A stretch of 64,000 nt of DNA, from assembly GCA_022825265.1 (NCBI GenBank), contig JAJDXE010000013.1:1-64000 (forward strand), written 5' to 3'. This DNA comes from Dehalococcoidia bacterium. GTDB lineage: Bacteria; Chloroflexota; Dehalococcoidia; Bin125. Of this stretch, positions 54,309 through 62,756 are shown piece after piece. The translations under genes and the position numbers were made by a program. The first letter of the stretch is position 1, and each line of letters opens with the position of its first letter. The notes under the pieces are model-generated. The model did not search any database. It was not told where the DNA came from and saw only the letters and a list, made by a program, of their open reading frames with translations.

Positions 54309-57013
54309 CAGCGCACCGCCGATCCGTCGGGCACGAAGACGTAACAGCCCAGGATGTCGGGTGGTTCGTGGGCCTTGACTCGCGCGGCGCGTCCGCCAAT
54401 CTGATCCCGAAGCCGAACGTGGGCGTCGCGCAGCTCGGTTCGCCGGTGCTCGACAAGATTGGCGTACCAATCCTTACGTTCTCCGAGGATGGAGAGCATC
54501 CGCTCAACGTGTTCAGCGCGTTCCGGTTGGTTGAGATTCCGGGTCGGCTGGGACTGGTCCATCAGCCGCAGCGCTTCTGCGCTATCAAGCCAGACAAGCT
54601 CGCCGGCCTCGCGGCGGAAGGCGGTCGGAACGATTTCTTCGGCGAACAGGTCGTTCCCGTGCTCGCGAATCGTGTAGCGCAAGCGGAGAAGGAGGACCGC
54701 CGTGCGCAGATCGACGTCGGCAGTTGCGATCGCTCCACAGCGTGAGACCATGGCGTCGCCGTCTTCACTCAAGGCGGCCCCGAGAATCTCGTGCGCCAGG
54801 CGCTCAACCTCCGGGGCGTTTCGCCCCAACCGGGCGAGGTCGACGAGCTCTGGTTTGACCAGGCGCTGGGCTGCTTCTGAACAGAATTCCGCGAGGTCGT
54901 CTTCAGAGCCGAAGATTGGCTGAATCGCGTCGAGTTCGGCCTGCACATCGTCGGGTGAGATCGTGTGCTGCGCGAAGCGCGAGCGTCGGCGTGACTCGTT
55001 GTCGGCCGCCGCCTCCCACTGCTCGTGGAACTCCGATACCTGCGGGGTCATGAGGTCAAGCTGAAGCTGCTCAGCGTTGCCAGAACCGCGCAGTAGGACG
55101 TTCTCGATCACCGCATTGAGCACGTCTTCAGAGCCAACCGGCACCGGCACGGAGATCCCAAGACTGCGATAGATCGCGCGGGCTTTCTCAATCAGGACGC
55201 GCATCACCACTAGGTCAACCTGGTTGTTCAAACCCACCAACGTGGCGACGCGCACCACTGGTTTGGTCTGGCCGTAGCGGTCAACGCGGCCTTCACGCTG
55301 TTCGAGCCGGTTCGGGTTCCATGGGAGGTCGTAGTGGATAACGGCGTTCCAGTCTTGCTGGAGATTGACGCCCTCCGAGAGGCAGTCCGTTGCGACCAGG
55401 ATGCGATGCTCGGCGCGAGCCAACTCGTTGACAATCTCTCTCCGTTGCTCCGAGTCGCCATCGGAGCCGGTCACCGAGCGGGCCTGTAGGTGGGGAAAGT
55501 CATCCTGTAGCTCCCGCTCAAGCCGTTCAGCGACGTACATCGCGGTATCGATGTAGCGGCAGTAGATGATTGGCGAGTACCCGTCGCGGAGCAATTGTCC
55601 TGCGATCTCGGCGCAGCGACGCAACTTAGCGTCGCGATTGAATCCGGCCAAGTCGTCGGCCCGATTGAGAAATCCGCTCAAGCGCCGACGCTCGCTGTCC
55701 GACAGAGCTAACTCCGGGTCGTCTAGTGCTGCCGTCGGCACGAAATCAGGAGTTTGGTCATCCTCAGACGAGTCGAGGATTTGCGCGCGGTGCCAATCGA
55801 GGTCGTCGCTTTGGCCATTTCCGTCGTGTTCGACGGTGCGTTCGCGACGCCGCACGAGCATGGCCGTCGCGGACGCCGGACTGGACAAGAGACAGCGCAG
55901 GATCGCAATTGCCGCCCAGTATCGAACTCGCTGCCGCTGGGATTGATCCTCTCCGCCCGCCACAGACTCGCGGCAGTAGGCGAGCACGTCCTCGAACAGC
56001 CGCCTGTATTCGTCGTTCAGCTGATAGGTGAATTGCTCGGGCTCACGCTCAGGAAACGGCGTATCTGCGCCGAGCCAATTCTTGAGGTCGCGGCGTTGGC
56101 GCTGAATCAAATGCCTTGCCAGCCTTTGTGGCTGTATCTCATCCTCCGTGTCGAACTCGGAGTCGAGCAGCCCGAGGAGTGACCGAAACGATTCCTCCAC
56201 TCCGCTGTGAGGAGTCGCAGTCGCCAGGATCAGATGGGAATCGGAATGCTGCATGCTGAGCTCGCGCAGCAACTCGTAACGCCGATGCTGATTGGCCGCT
56301 TCCCCACGCGGTCGAGCGGATGTGTGCGCCTCATCGACGATGATCAGGTCGGGCGCGTTGGTGAGGAAGTACTGGCGATACGTGTTGGACTTCACGAAGT
56401 CGATGGAACAGACGACGTGTTGATGGTGTTGGAACACATTCACGTTCGGAGGGAGCCGGCGCTCGAGTCGCGCCATCCGGGAGGGCTGCACGATGGCTGC
56501 CTCGATGTGAAACTTGGTTTTCAACTCCTCAGCCCACTGTTCGCACAGATGGGGCGCACAGAGCACGCCGACGCGCTGGACGACTCCGCGATCCAACAAC
56601 TCGCGGGCTATCATTCCTGCTTCGATGGTCTTGCCCACGCCCACATCGTCAGCGATGAGCAGGCGAACTGGGTCGAGCTTGAGCGCCATTAACAGCGGGA
56701 CGTATTGGTACGGCCTCGGAGTCACAGAGAGGCGTCCGAGCGAACGGAATGGACCCGCTCCGCTGCGTAACGCCAGTCGGGCGGAGTCGAACACGAGCCG
56801 AGCGCCTGCGATGTCGGAAGCTCGTTCAGGAACAGGCGGGTCGTACCGCGTGGGCTTGGGCTCCTCCGGTTCCAACGAAGGAAGTAGGCCAATCGCTTCA
56901 TGCTCCGGCCCGTCAATGGGCCGCAACCGCAGCAAGTCGTCAGCGTCGCTGGGCAGAACGACCCAATCCCGGTTGCGGAACTCCAGTAGGGTCCCCGGCG
57001 TTTGTTTCGTCAT
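54308..57013 (-). CDS. drmD: SNF2-type helicase of a class 1 DISARM-like system (DrmD-like)
   Basis: This 901-residue SNF2/RapA-like ATPase has GVGKT (125-129) in DDVGVGKTIEAG, DEAH (227-230), the TATPH block and the C-terminal RLEQREGRVDRYGQ motif VI. In class 1 DISARM, drmD precedes the adenine methylase, exactly as here; the two genes overlap by one base. It is the first gene of the operon. SNF2 proteins of this type remodel or translocate on DNA without unwinding. RapA is the main look-alike, but the neighbours decide for defence. Confidence 0.84.
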   Translation of the reverse strand: MTKQTPGTLLEFRNRDWVVLPSDADDLLRLRPIDGPEHEAIGLLPSLEPEEPKPTRYDPPVPERASDIAGARLVFDSARLALRSGAGPFRSLGRLSVTPRPYQYVPLLMALKLDPVRLLIADDVGVGKTIEAGMIARELLDRGVVQRVGVLCAPHLCEQWAEELKTKFHIEAAIVQPSRMARLERRLPPNVNVFQHHQHVVCSIDFVKSNTYRQYFLTNAPDLIIVDEAHTSARPRGEAANQHRRYELLRELSMQHSDSHLILATATPHSGVEESFRSLLGLLDSEFDTEDEIQPQRLARHLIQRQRRDLKNWLGADTPFPEREPEQFTYQLNDEYRRLFEDVLAYCRESVAGGEDQSQRQRVRYWAAIAILRCLLSSPASATAMLVRRRERTVEHDGNGQSDDLDWHRAQILDSSEDDQTPDFVPTAALDDPELALSDSERRRLSGFLNRADDLAGFNRDAKLRRCAEIAGQLLRDGYSPIIYCRYIDTAMYVAERLERELQDDFPHLQARSVTGSDGDSEQRREIVNELARAEHRILVATDCLSEGVNLQQDWNAVIHYDLPWNPNRLEQREGRVDRYGQTKPVVRVATLVGLNNQVDLVVMRVLIEKARAIYRSLGISVPVPVGSEDVLNAVIENVLLRGSGNAEQLQLDLMTPQVSEFHEQWEAAADNESRRRSRFAQHTISPDDVQAELDAIQPIFGSEDDLAEFCSEAAQRLVKPELVDLARLGRNAPEVERLAHEILGAALSEDGDAMVSRCGAIATADVDLRTAVLLLRLRYTIREHGNDLFAEEIVPTAFRREAGELVWLDSAEALRLMDQSQPTRNLNQPERAEHVERMLSILGERKDWYANLVEHRRTELRDAHVRLRDQIGGRAARVKAHEPPDILGCYVFVPDGSAVR

Positions 57014-57082
57014 GCGGGGAGGCTAGGTGTGTTGGCGGGAATGTGCACCAGGCGGCGTCGTACAGATAGATGGGGATGCGGA

Positions 57083-57310
57083 GTGACAGACGACGAAGGA
57101 ATCGACGCGATTTGGGACCACCTCAACGCCTGAGCGCAGATGCACGGCCATGAGCGCACGGCGGAGCGGTTCGTCGTCTCGCGCCAGACGCCCTGGCGCT
57201 TCCTCGACCGCGACTAGGTTGGCTGCAGGCTGCCCCGCGAGGTCCTCGATTCCGTCGGCGAGAGGGTCAAGACGCTGGCGGCGGCGACGCAAGCACTGAT
57301 CGCTAATTCG
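57083..57310 (+). pseudogene. Relic of a replication-relaxation-like gene (N-terminal part)
   Basis: Reading from GTG at 57083, this stretch gives TDDEGIDAIWDHLNA, a stop, then HERTAERFVVSRQTPWRFLD, a stop, and later VGERVKTLAAATQAL. It matches, residue for residue in one frame, the first 75 codons of the intact gene about 3.3 kb downstream (QRTAERFGVSRQTLWRFLE). Two in-frame stop codons and truncation show it is dead. Confidence 0.85.
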
Positions 57311-57334
57311 TTGTCCAGTAATGGAGAGGGTTCG

Positions 57335-57484
57335 ATGACCGACCAGAATCGACAGATGGCTGATTCCTCGCAGCGGCTCGCCACCTTCGATGAACTGCTG
57401 TGTAAGCCCGTAGCCGCGTTTCAGCAGGGTGAGTGTGACGCGGAGCGAGCGCGGCGCGGGGTTAGTCCGTCGTCAGCGCCCTGA
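57335..57484 (+). CDS. Possible small protein
   Basis: A 49-codon open frame (MTDQNRQMADSSQRLATFDE) has GGAGAG eight bases before its ATG. It lies just after the replication-relaxation relic and may be a remnant or an independent small gene. No family is recognised. Confidence 0.25.
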   Translation: MTDQNRQMADSSQRLATFDELLCKPVAAFQQGECDAERARRGVSPSSAP

Positions 57485-57666
57485 CCTGCGTCGACGCCGA
57501 CGCTTGCCGATCAGCCGCCGATCATGCTGATCATGCATTGGATCCTGTGCCTGCGCGGGCTGGGCGCCGAGGACAGCGCGTCGGGCGGCAGCCGAGTCCG
57601 GCCCAAGCGCATCCGCCTCTGCACGGATAGTTGCATCGCCATGAGATGTCTTTGCACGTCTTCGTG

Positions 57667-57675
57667 TGCGATACT
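57667..57675 (+). promoter_or_regulatory. TGCGATACT box, copy 1 (candidate extended -10)
   Basis: TGCGATACT occurs 74 bases before the ATG of the Ig-like surface protein and again before the delta-60 gene. TGn followed by GATACT resembles an extended -10 promoter. The gap before it (57485-57666) holds no recognisable gene. The only support is its recurrence at two genes that also share the poly-C leader. Confidence 0.4.
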
Positions 57676-57749
57676 GCGTCTGTTAGACAGGCCCGGACAC
57701 GCGAGGGAGACCGACCCTCGCATCGTCTGATGATGAAGGGCAGCGAGAG

Positions 57750-59558
57750 ATGCACGACCAGGACAGCCGACCGCAATCCGCTCCGCGCGCTCCGTCCCGC
57801 TCCGGGGGCGGGCGCTTCACCGGTAGCCCCCCCCCCCCGCACTTACGCTCTGACCTAGCCCGTCGCCGCTCCCCGCTCCTCCTCCTGGCCGCCGCGCTCG
57901 TTGCGCTGGCGGTCTTCTTCGTCGACCACGCGCCGCCCGTCTCCGCCGACCACACCAGCGACGAAGTAGTCTGGTCCGCCACGCTGACGGTGAAACAGCT
58001 AGCAAGCACCGTGGGCTGCGATGATGATGAGACGGCCACCGGGAACAAGTGCTCCACCGCGGCCACCCTTGACGACAATGACTTCACTTACGGCGGCCAA
58101 ACCTACAGGATAACGGCCGTCCAGCTTGGTACGGTTAGTCCTGCGCTCAGTATCACCATTTCCGGCGTAGGAACCACGCCCCAGACTCTCCAAGCGCTGA
58201 GATTCCGCGCTGACAACTATTCCCACGCCTTCGCCGACGCCAGTACCTTCCTCCTCGAGACCTTCTTCTTCGATACCAATCCGGGCTGGTCGGTGGGCGA
58301 CAGTGTGGAGCTGAAGGTGGTCAGGCGGTACTGGACGGGCGTGGAATTCTACGGCGGCGTCACACATGACGCGGACGGCTACCAGCACAAGGAACTCACG
58401 GAGGGCAACCTCGGTACCTTCGACGTCAGGCTTACCCAGGCCCCCACCGCCACCGTCACGGTCAGAATCGGCAAGCTCGCCACCGCCTACGGGATCGACG
58501 ACTTCGACGCCGTCTCCTTCTCCCCGGAAACCCTGACCTTCACCACCTCCAACTGGCAAGACGACCAGCTAGTGTTGATCACGACCCATACGGACGCCGA
58601 CGCTGACGACGACCGCATCATCATCGCCGCCTTCGTCTCCATCGCCGCCGGCGCGAACACCTTCGACCCGTACCGCGCGCCCGATCGGGTCAACGGCTTC
58701 GTCCTGACCGTCATCGACGCCCAGGCCTCGTCGAACGCCACCGGTGGCGAGCTGGGCAGGCTGAAGCGCCCCGAGGAGGCCCAGCCGGAACCGCAGGCTC
58801 TGGCCAACAACCCCCCAACGGTCGCAGCGCCGCTCGCCGACTTGATCGAGCCCGCGGTCGGCGGCGGTACGCAGATCGACCTGTCGGGCGTCTTCGCCGA
58901 CGCCGACGGCGACGCGCTGACCTACAGCGCATCGACCACCAATGAGGACATTTCGGTCGGCTACGTCCAGTCGTCCGAGCTGTTGGTCGTGGCGCTGGGT
59001 CGGGGCACGGTGACGATCACGGTCACGGCCGACGACGGCAATGGCGGCACGGTCTCGGACGCCTTCACGGTGACCGTCAAGGAAGCGCCGACAGTAGCCA
59101 GTCCGATCGCCGACATCGGCAGCCTCGAGACGGGCGCAAGCCGGCAGGTCTCGCTGTCGGGCGTCTTCGCCGACGCCGACGGCGACGCGCTGACCCATAG
59201 CGCCTCGTCGTCGGACACCGCCGTCGCCACGGCGACAGTGAGCGGTGGCAGCCTGACCGTGACCGCACAGCAGGCGGGCACGGCGACGATCACGGTGACG
59301 GCGCGGGACACGGACGGCAACCAGGTCAGCGACACGTTCAGCGTGACGGTGATCGCCCAACCTGCCCCTGAGGTCGAGGCGCCCGCCTCGGAGTCCGAGG
59401 AGGAGCAGGACGTGGTCGCGCGCTACGACGCCAATGGCGACGGCGTGATCTCGCGCAGCGAGTACTACGCAGCGGTCGCCGACCTGAGCAAGGGGCTGGC
59501 GATGAGCGACCTCTTGCGGATCCGCCAAGCCTGGGTGGACGGCGGCTTCAAGCAGTAG
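57750..59558 (+). CDS. Secreted Ig-like/EF-hand surface protein with poly-C phase-variable leader
   Basis: This 602-residue exported protein has a 40-residue basic N region containing PPPP from a C12 run, then SPLLLLAAALVALAVFF and a likely cleavage after PPVSA (residue 66). Residues about 67-330 include a calx-beta-like block (DAVSFSPETLTFTTSNW). Two Ig/cadherin-like repeats follow (LSGVFADADGDALTYSAS and LSGVFADADGDALTHSAS). A C-terminal EF-hand-like loop (DANGDGVISRSEY) suggests calcium binding, like a dockerin half. It is probably a cell-surface adhesin or anchor. It is in frame here; one C more or less would stop translation within about eight codons. Confidence 0.78.
   Translation: MHDQDSRPQSAPRAPSRSGGGRFTGSPPPPHLRSDLARRRSPLLLLAAALVALAVFFVDHAPPVSADHTSDEVVWSATLTVKQLASTVGCDDDETATGNKCSTAATLDDNDFTYGGQTYRITAVQLGTVSPALSITISGVGTTPQTLQALRFRADNYSHAFADASTFLLETFFFDTNPGWSVGDSVELKVVRRYWTGVEFYGGVTHDADGYQHKELTEGNLGTFDVRLTQAPTATVTVRIGKLATAYGIDDFDAVSFSPETLTFTTSNWQDDQLVLITTHTDADADDDRIIIAAFVSIAAGANTFDPYRAPDRVNGFVLTVIDAQASSNATGGELGRLKRPEEAQPEPQALANNPPTVAAPLADLIEPAVGGGTQIDLSGVFADADGDALTYSASTTNEDISVGYVQSSELLVVALGRGTVTITVTADDGNGGTVSDAFTVTVKEAPTVASPIADIGSLETGASRQVSLSGVFADADGDALTHSASSSDTAVATATVSGGSLTVTAQQAGTATITVTARDTDGNQVSDTFSVTVIAQPAPEVEAPASESEEEQDVVARYDANGDGVISRSEYYAAVADLSKGLAMSDLLRIRQAWVDGGFKQ
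57827..57838 (+). repeat. Homopolymer of 12 C before the signal peptide
   Basis: Twelve C lie at codons 26-30 of the Ig-like protein gene. They are followed by GCACTTACGCTCTGACCTAG. With 12 C the frame stays open; with 13 it meets TGA and with 11 it meets TAG, both inside that motif. The next gene in the family shows the same layout. Confidence 0.9.
58881..59195 (+). repeat. Pair of identical 42-bp direct repeats in the Ig-like gene
   Basis: The 42 bases at 58881-58922 and 59154-59195 are identical and encode the LSGVFADADGDALT core of the two Ig-like domains. They are 273 bases apart (91 codons), so recombination between them would remove exactly one domain in frame. Flanking sequence is much less similar. 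Confidence 0.85.
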
Positions 59559-60104
59559 GCAATAGGCCCGCGCCCGCTAGCGACCAAGCGCCGCCAGTTG
59601 CTTCGGCGTCAGCAGACGCACCGGCCCGGCGCGGTTTGCCGAAGCGGGCGAGCCGCTGCACAGCCCCGGACAACCCGGCCAAACTGCAATCGAAGTGCAA
59701 TCTCACTGCAATCCGAGTGCAATCCGGGGGAAGGAGCCCTTGCGCCCAACTGGTTGCCGAAGGTGTCCTGTAGGAAGGCCGAAGTCCAGCCCAGGACAGG
59801 AGATCCAGCGCCGATTGCAATTGTCAATCAAGTCTGGATTCCTGTACACGCCCCCGACTGCAAACGCGGCCATCGGGCCGACCGCTCGAAGCGTGTGTGT
59901 CGGCAGCGACAGAAGCGGCAGTCTCTGTTGATTCACTCGCCGCCATGTTGGCGCGGCCTGGATTTGTCCTGTAGGAAGAGGGCTCGGCTTCAGACCTTTT
60001 CGCTTTGAGGCCCGCTGAGATCGACATAGGATTGACGGTCGAGCGACGTTCAAGGCCGGTCCAGTTTGGCCATACCTGTAGATCGCTTGAGCGAGGAGAT
60101 CGAC
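59559..60104. other. Intergenic region with short repeats
   Basis: These 546 bases hold no convincing gene; overlapping frames on both strands have no start signals. Besides the 11-bp iteron-like array, TCCTGTAGGAA occurs at 59766-59776 and 59967-59977, each containing the palindrome TCCTGTAGGA. An inverted GATTGCA, complementary to the iteron core, is near 59813. The region precedes the replication-relaxation-type gene. Confidence 0.5.
59685..59728 (+). repeat. Four 11-bp iteron-like direct repeats
   Basis: TGCAATC starts four consecutive 11-base units (TGCAATCGAAG, TGCAATCTCAC, TGCAATCCGAG, TGCAATCCGGG). A period of 11 places the sites on one face of the helix, as in plasmid iterons or multi-site operators. 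They lie about 690 bases upstream of a replication-relaxation-like gene. Confidence 0.75.
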
Positions 60105-60248
60105 ATGACCAGCGCACCACGAATGCGTGGCAGGGGTGGCAAGAGCGGCAAGGGCGGCAAGAGCGGCGGCGGCCGCCCGCCCAACGCGCCGAGCACGACG
60201 GGCAAGCCCTCCGGCGGCGGACGGGGCAACAACCCGCCCAGTCGCTAG
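60105..60248 (+). CDS. Small basic glycine-rich protein
   Basis: This 47-residue protein, MTSAPRMRGRGGKSGKGGKS onward, is very rich in Gly, Lys, Arg, Pro and Ser. GAGGAGATCGAC precedes the ATG, a good ribosome-binding site. The composition suggests an unstructured nucleic-acid-binding or ribosome-associated peptide. It lies 122 bases before the replication-relaxation-like gene and may be co-transcribed. High-GC low-complexity frames can be spurious, so the start signal is the main support. Confidence 0.5.
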   Translation: MTSAPRMRGRGGKSGKGGKSGGGRPPNAPSTTGKPSGGGRGNNPPSR

Positions 60249-60370
60249 GGACAAGCCCCGGTCGATTCCGGGTCGGCGCCGTCCCTCGGCGTCGATGCGC
60301 TCACGGCTCCGAGGCGCGCATTCGCTCTCCAGTCAGATACCCAGCGACGTGCACCCCTCGGATTCCAACT

Positions 60371-62392
60371 GTGAGCGACCAGCAACTGACCGACGCGATC
60401 TGGGTCTACCTCAGCGTCTGCACACACAAGCACGGCCAGCAGCGCACGGCGGAGCGGTTCGGCGTCTCGCGCCAGACGCTCTGGCGCTTCCTCGAGCGTG
60501 ACCAGGACGGCCGCAGGCTGCCCTGCGCCGTGCTCGGCTCGGTGGGCGACAGCGTTGAGGCGCTGGCGGCGGCGACGGACTCGCTGCTCGCCGAGTCGTC
60601 GCCGCAGAGCCGGCCTGCGGCGACCGATTCCCCCGGCGCCCTGAGCGGTGGTCTCCGTACCGCGCTGCTCGGCCTCTGCGAAGCGCCGCTGACGACCGCC
60701 GGCGAGCTGTCCCAGCTGACCCGAGTCCCGGCATCCACGCTGCGCGAGCAGCTGACGAAGCTGAGCGAGCGCGGCCTGGCCGACTCGCGCCCCCACCGCC
60801 TCGCCTTGCTGGGCTCCCGTCCTCAGCGCCGCTACTTCCCCACCGCCGCCGGCATCAGGGCGCTTGCGGTTGACGAGGACGATGAGCGGCGTCTGCTGCG
60901 CATCTACCCCGTCTCGAAGCAGTGGTTCCGACTGTTAGCCGAGCGGCTCGACGCCGTTGCGGTGCTCTACCACGTCGCCGCCCTGATCGCCGAAGCCGAC
61001 CCTGAGCGGCAGCCGGTACGCGTCGACCACTACCGCCAGGGGCCGTTCGATGCGCTGCTCACGTTGTCCGGAGGTCGCACTATCGCCGTCTTGCGCCAGG
61101 GGCCGCTGCTGTCCGCCGCCAACCTGCGCTTCCGCTTGCGCACCATCGAACGGATGGACGCATGCGAATGTCCGTGGCTCACGCTGGTGCTGACCGATTC
61201 CGAGCAGGACACCCGCCGCGCCGTGCGCGCGCTGGCCCACCCCTCGCATCATGAGACCACCTTCGTCGCGTGCACGGCCGACCTGATCGCCGGAGGCGTC
61301 CAGTCAGCGGTGTTCCAGCAGGGCGGCTACGGCTTCCCCAACCCGCCGACCATTGGGCCCGACGCCGACCTGCGGTCGATGCTCGCCTGGATCACGAGGC
61401 GCGTCGCCGCGTACTCGAAGCGCGGTCCGCTGGAGCCCAGGCCCGATCCCGACACGCTCTATCGCTCCGACCGCCAGGCGACCCCGCCGAAGCCCGCCGA
61501 GCAACTCGATGCTGCGCTCTCGCTGCAACTGTCCCGGGCCGAGAAGCACGCGTTGGACCTGATCGCCGACTGGCCCCTCTCCACCACCGAGCAGATGGCC
61601 GGGCTGATGGGCGGGGTCACTCCCCGTCGCGCCAACCAGGTGCTGACTCAACTCCGCCGCCGCTCCCTCGTCCGGCGGGACGGCAAGGCGCTCGTCCTCA
61701 CTGACGAGGGACTGACCACCCTCGCCCGTCGCGACCGGGCCGCCGTCGGCCCCATCCTCGACCGCTGGACGCCGCAGCAGGCGGAGGACGGGTCCTACAT
61801 CGGCACCGCGCTCCGAGCCATCGCCTCGCAGCGCCAGCACCAGGCCGGCATCACCGACTTCGCTGCACGACTCAGCGCTGAGGTGGCCCGCTCCCCCGAC
61901 CATGAGCACGAGTTGCTCGACCTCCTCCCCACCCAGCGCTCGCAGATCAGCTACCGCTCGGGCTTCAAGAACTTCGTCCTCCACCCCGATGCCTCGTTCC
62001 AGCTGAGTTACCAGGGGGACTGGGACTGGTGCCTGCTGGAGTACGAGCGCCGCGCCACCACGCCCAAGCGAGTGCCCGAGCGCCTGCGCCCCTACCGACG
62101 CTACTTCCGAAGCGGCTACGCCAGGCTCGACCACGGAGGGGTTGCGCCCCTCGTGCTGTTCGTCTTCGAGTCGGCCGAAGCCGAAGAGACCTTCGTCGAG
62201 GTCGCCGCGACCCTCGACCACGCACCCTTTGTCAGCAGCCACACCGACGTGCTCGCCAGGCAAGGAGTCCTGGGTGAGTCATGGCGCCTGCCGCCCCCGC
62301 ATCCGCCCGGACGACGGTCCCTGCACGACATCGGCAGTGCCATCTGGCCTGTCCAACCTTCCCCATCCGCCCGTGCCGAGCGTTTCCTGTAG
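60371..62392 (+). CDS. Replication-relaxation-like winged-helix protein
   Basis: This is a 673-residue DNA-binding protein. The N terminus has a short helix-turn-helix (RTAERFGVSRQTLWRFLERD). Two winged-helix units follow: LTRVPASTLREQLTKLSERG with SRPQRRYFPTAAGIRALA, and TTEQMAGLMGGVTPRRANQV with LTDEGLTTLARRD. This layout resembles the replication-relaxation family found on actinobacterial and Chloroflexota plasmids and integrative elements. The GTG start is chosen because the dead copy upstream begins at the same residue; the frame is open for another 122 codons but those are not protein-like. Role in plasmid replication is only inferred. Confidence 0.68.
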   Translation: MSDQQLTDAIWVYLSVCTHKHGQQRTAERFGVSRQTLWRFLERDQDGRRLPCAVLGSVGDSVEALAAATDSLLAESSPQSRPAATDSPGALSGGLRTALLGLCEAPLTTAGELSQLTRVPASTLREQLTKLSERGLADSRPHRLALLGSRPQRRYFPTAAGIRALAVDEDDERRLLRIYPVSKQWFRLLAERLDAVAVLYHVAALIAEADPERQPVRVDHYRQGPFDALLTLSGGRTIAVLRQGPLLSAANLRFRLRTIERMDACECPWLTLVLTDSEQDTRRAVRALAHPSHHETTFVACTADLIAGGVQSAVFQQGGYGFPNPPTIGPDADLRSMLAWITRRVAAYSKRGPLEPRPDPDTLYRSDRQATPPKPAEQLDAALSLQLSRAEKHALDLIADWPLSTTEQMAGLMGGVTPRRANQVLTQLRRRSLVRRDGKALVLTDEGLTTLARRDRAAVGPILDRWTPQQAEDGSYIGTALRAIASQRQHQAGITDFAARLSAEVARSPDHEHELLDLLPTQRSQISYRSGFKNFVLHPDASFQLSYQGDWDWCLLEYERRATTPKRVPERLRPYRRYFRSGYARLDHGGVAPLVLFVFESAEAEETFVEVAATLDHAPFVSSHTDVLARQGVLGESWRLPPPHPPGRRSLHDIGSAIWPVQPSPSARAERFL

Positions 62393-62428
62393 GGGCCGCC
62401 CCGCCCCACCCCCCTGTCCAGCAACTGT

Positions 62429-62456
62429 CCAGCCCAGAACCCCGTTCTGCGCTGGA
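62429..62456. terminator. Hairpin downstream of the replication-relaxation-like gene
   Basis: TCCAGC..AGAAC and GTTCT..GCTGGA pair around a CCC loop with a two-base mismatch, 37 bases after the stop codon. No T-run follows, so factor-independent termination is uncertain. Further on, CTGACAGGG (62471-62479) pairs with CCCTGTCAG (62507-62515), and TTGTCCGGC is repeated between the arms. Confidence 0.45.
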
Positions 62457-62756
62457 CTTCCTGCCCCCGTCTGACAGGGTTGTCCGGCTTTTGTCCGGCC
62501 GCACATCCCTGTCAGGGCACTTGAGCACGCTCATGGGGAATTTGTTGCAGATTGCGTTCGAGCGACCCGCGCTTCGAACCGCTATCGGCGACGGCCGCGA
62601 CTTCGAACTTGGCCGGGATCACCGATCTCTGCTGGGCAGAAATGAATCATGTATGGACGGTCTTTTGCATGAAACCACACGATTATATTTCAGGACTCAT
62701 GCGATACTCTGTGCAACGCTGGATTCAGGTTGGATCCCCGGCAGAGGAGAAGCGCC
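62457..62756. other. Structured intergenic region upstream of the delta-60 gene
   Basis: This region contains the CTGACAGGG/CCCTGTCAG inverted repeat and then 200 bases with no gene. The last 120 bases are AT-richer and include the second TGCGATACT box and the leader of the delta-60 gene. The plus-strand frame at 62281-62760 is a shadow with no start signal. Confidence 0.4.
62700..62708 (+). promoter_or_regulatory. TGCGATACT box, copy 2 (candidate extended -10)
   Basis: This is identical to the nine-base box upstream of the Ig-like protein gene and lies 48 bases before the GTG start here. CGATTATATTT just upstream is AT-rich. Recurrence at two genes with the same leader is the support. Confidence 0.4.

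Noticed and set aside
45013..57013. BREX or Pgl system
   Set aside because: The methylase is PglX-like, but no PglZ, BrxC or BrxL gene is present; the SNF2 and DUF1998 partners fit DISARM better.
59685..59728. CRISPR array
   Set aside because: The units are only 11 bp with no unique spacers, and there are no cas genes.
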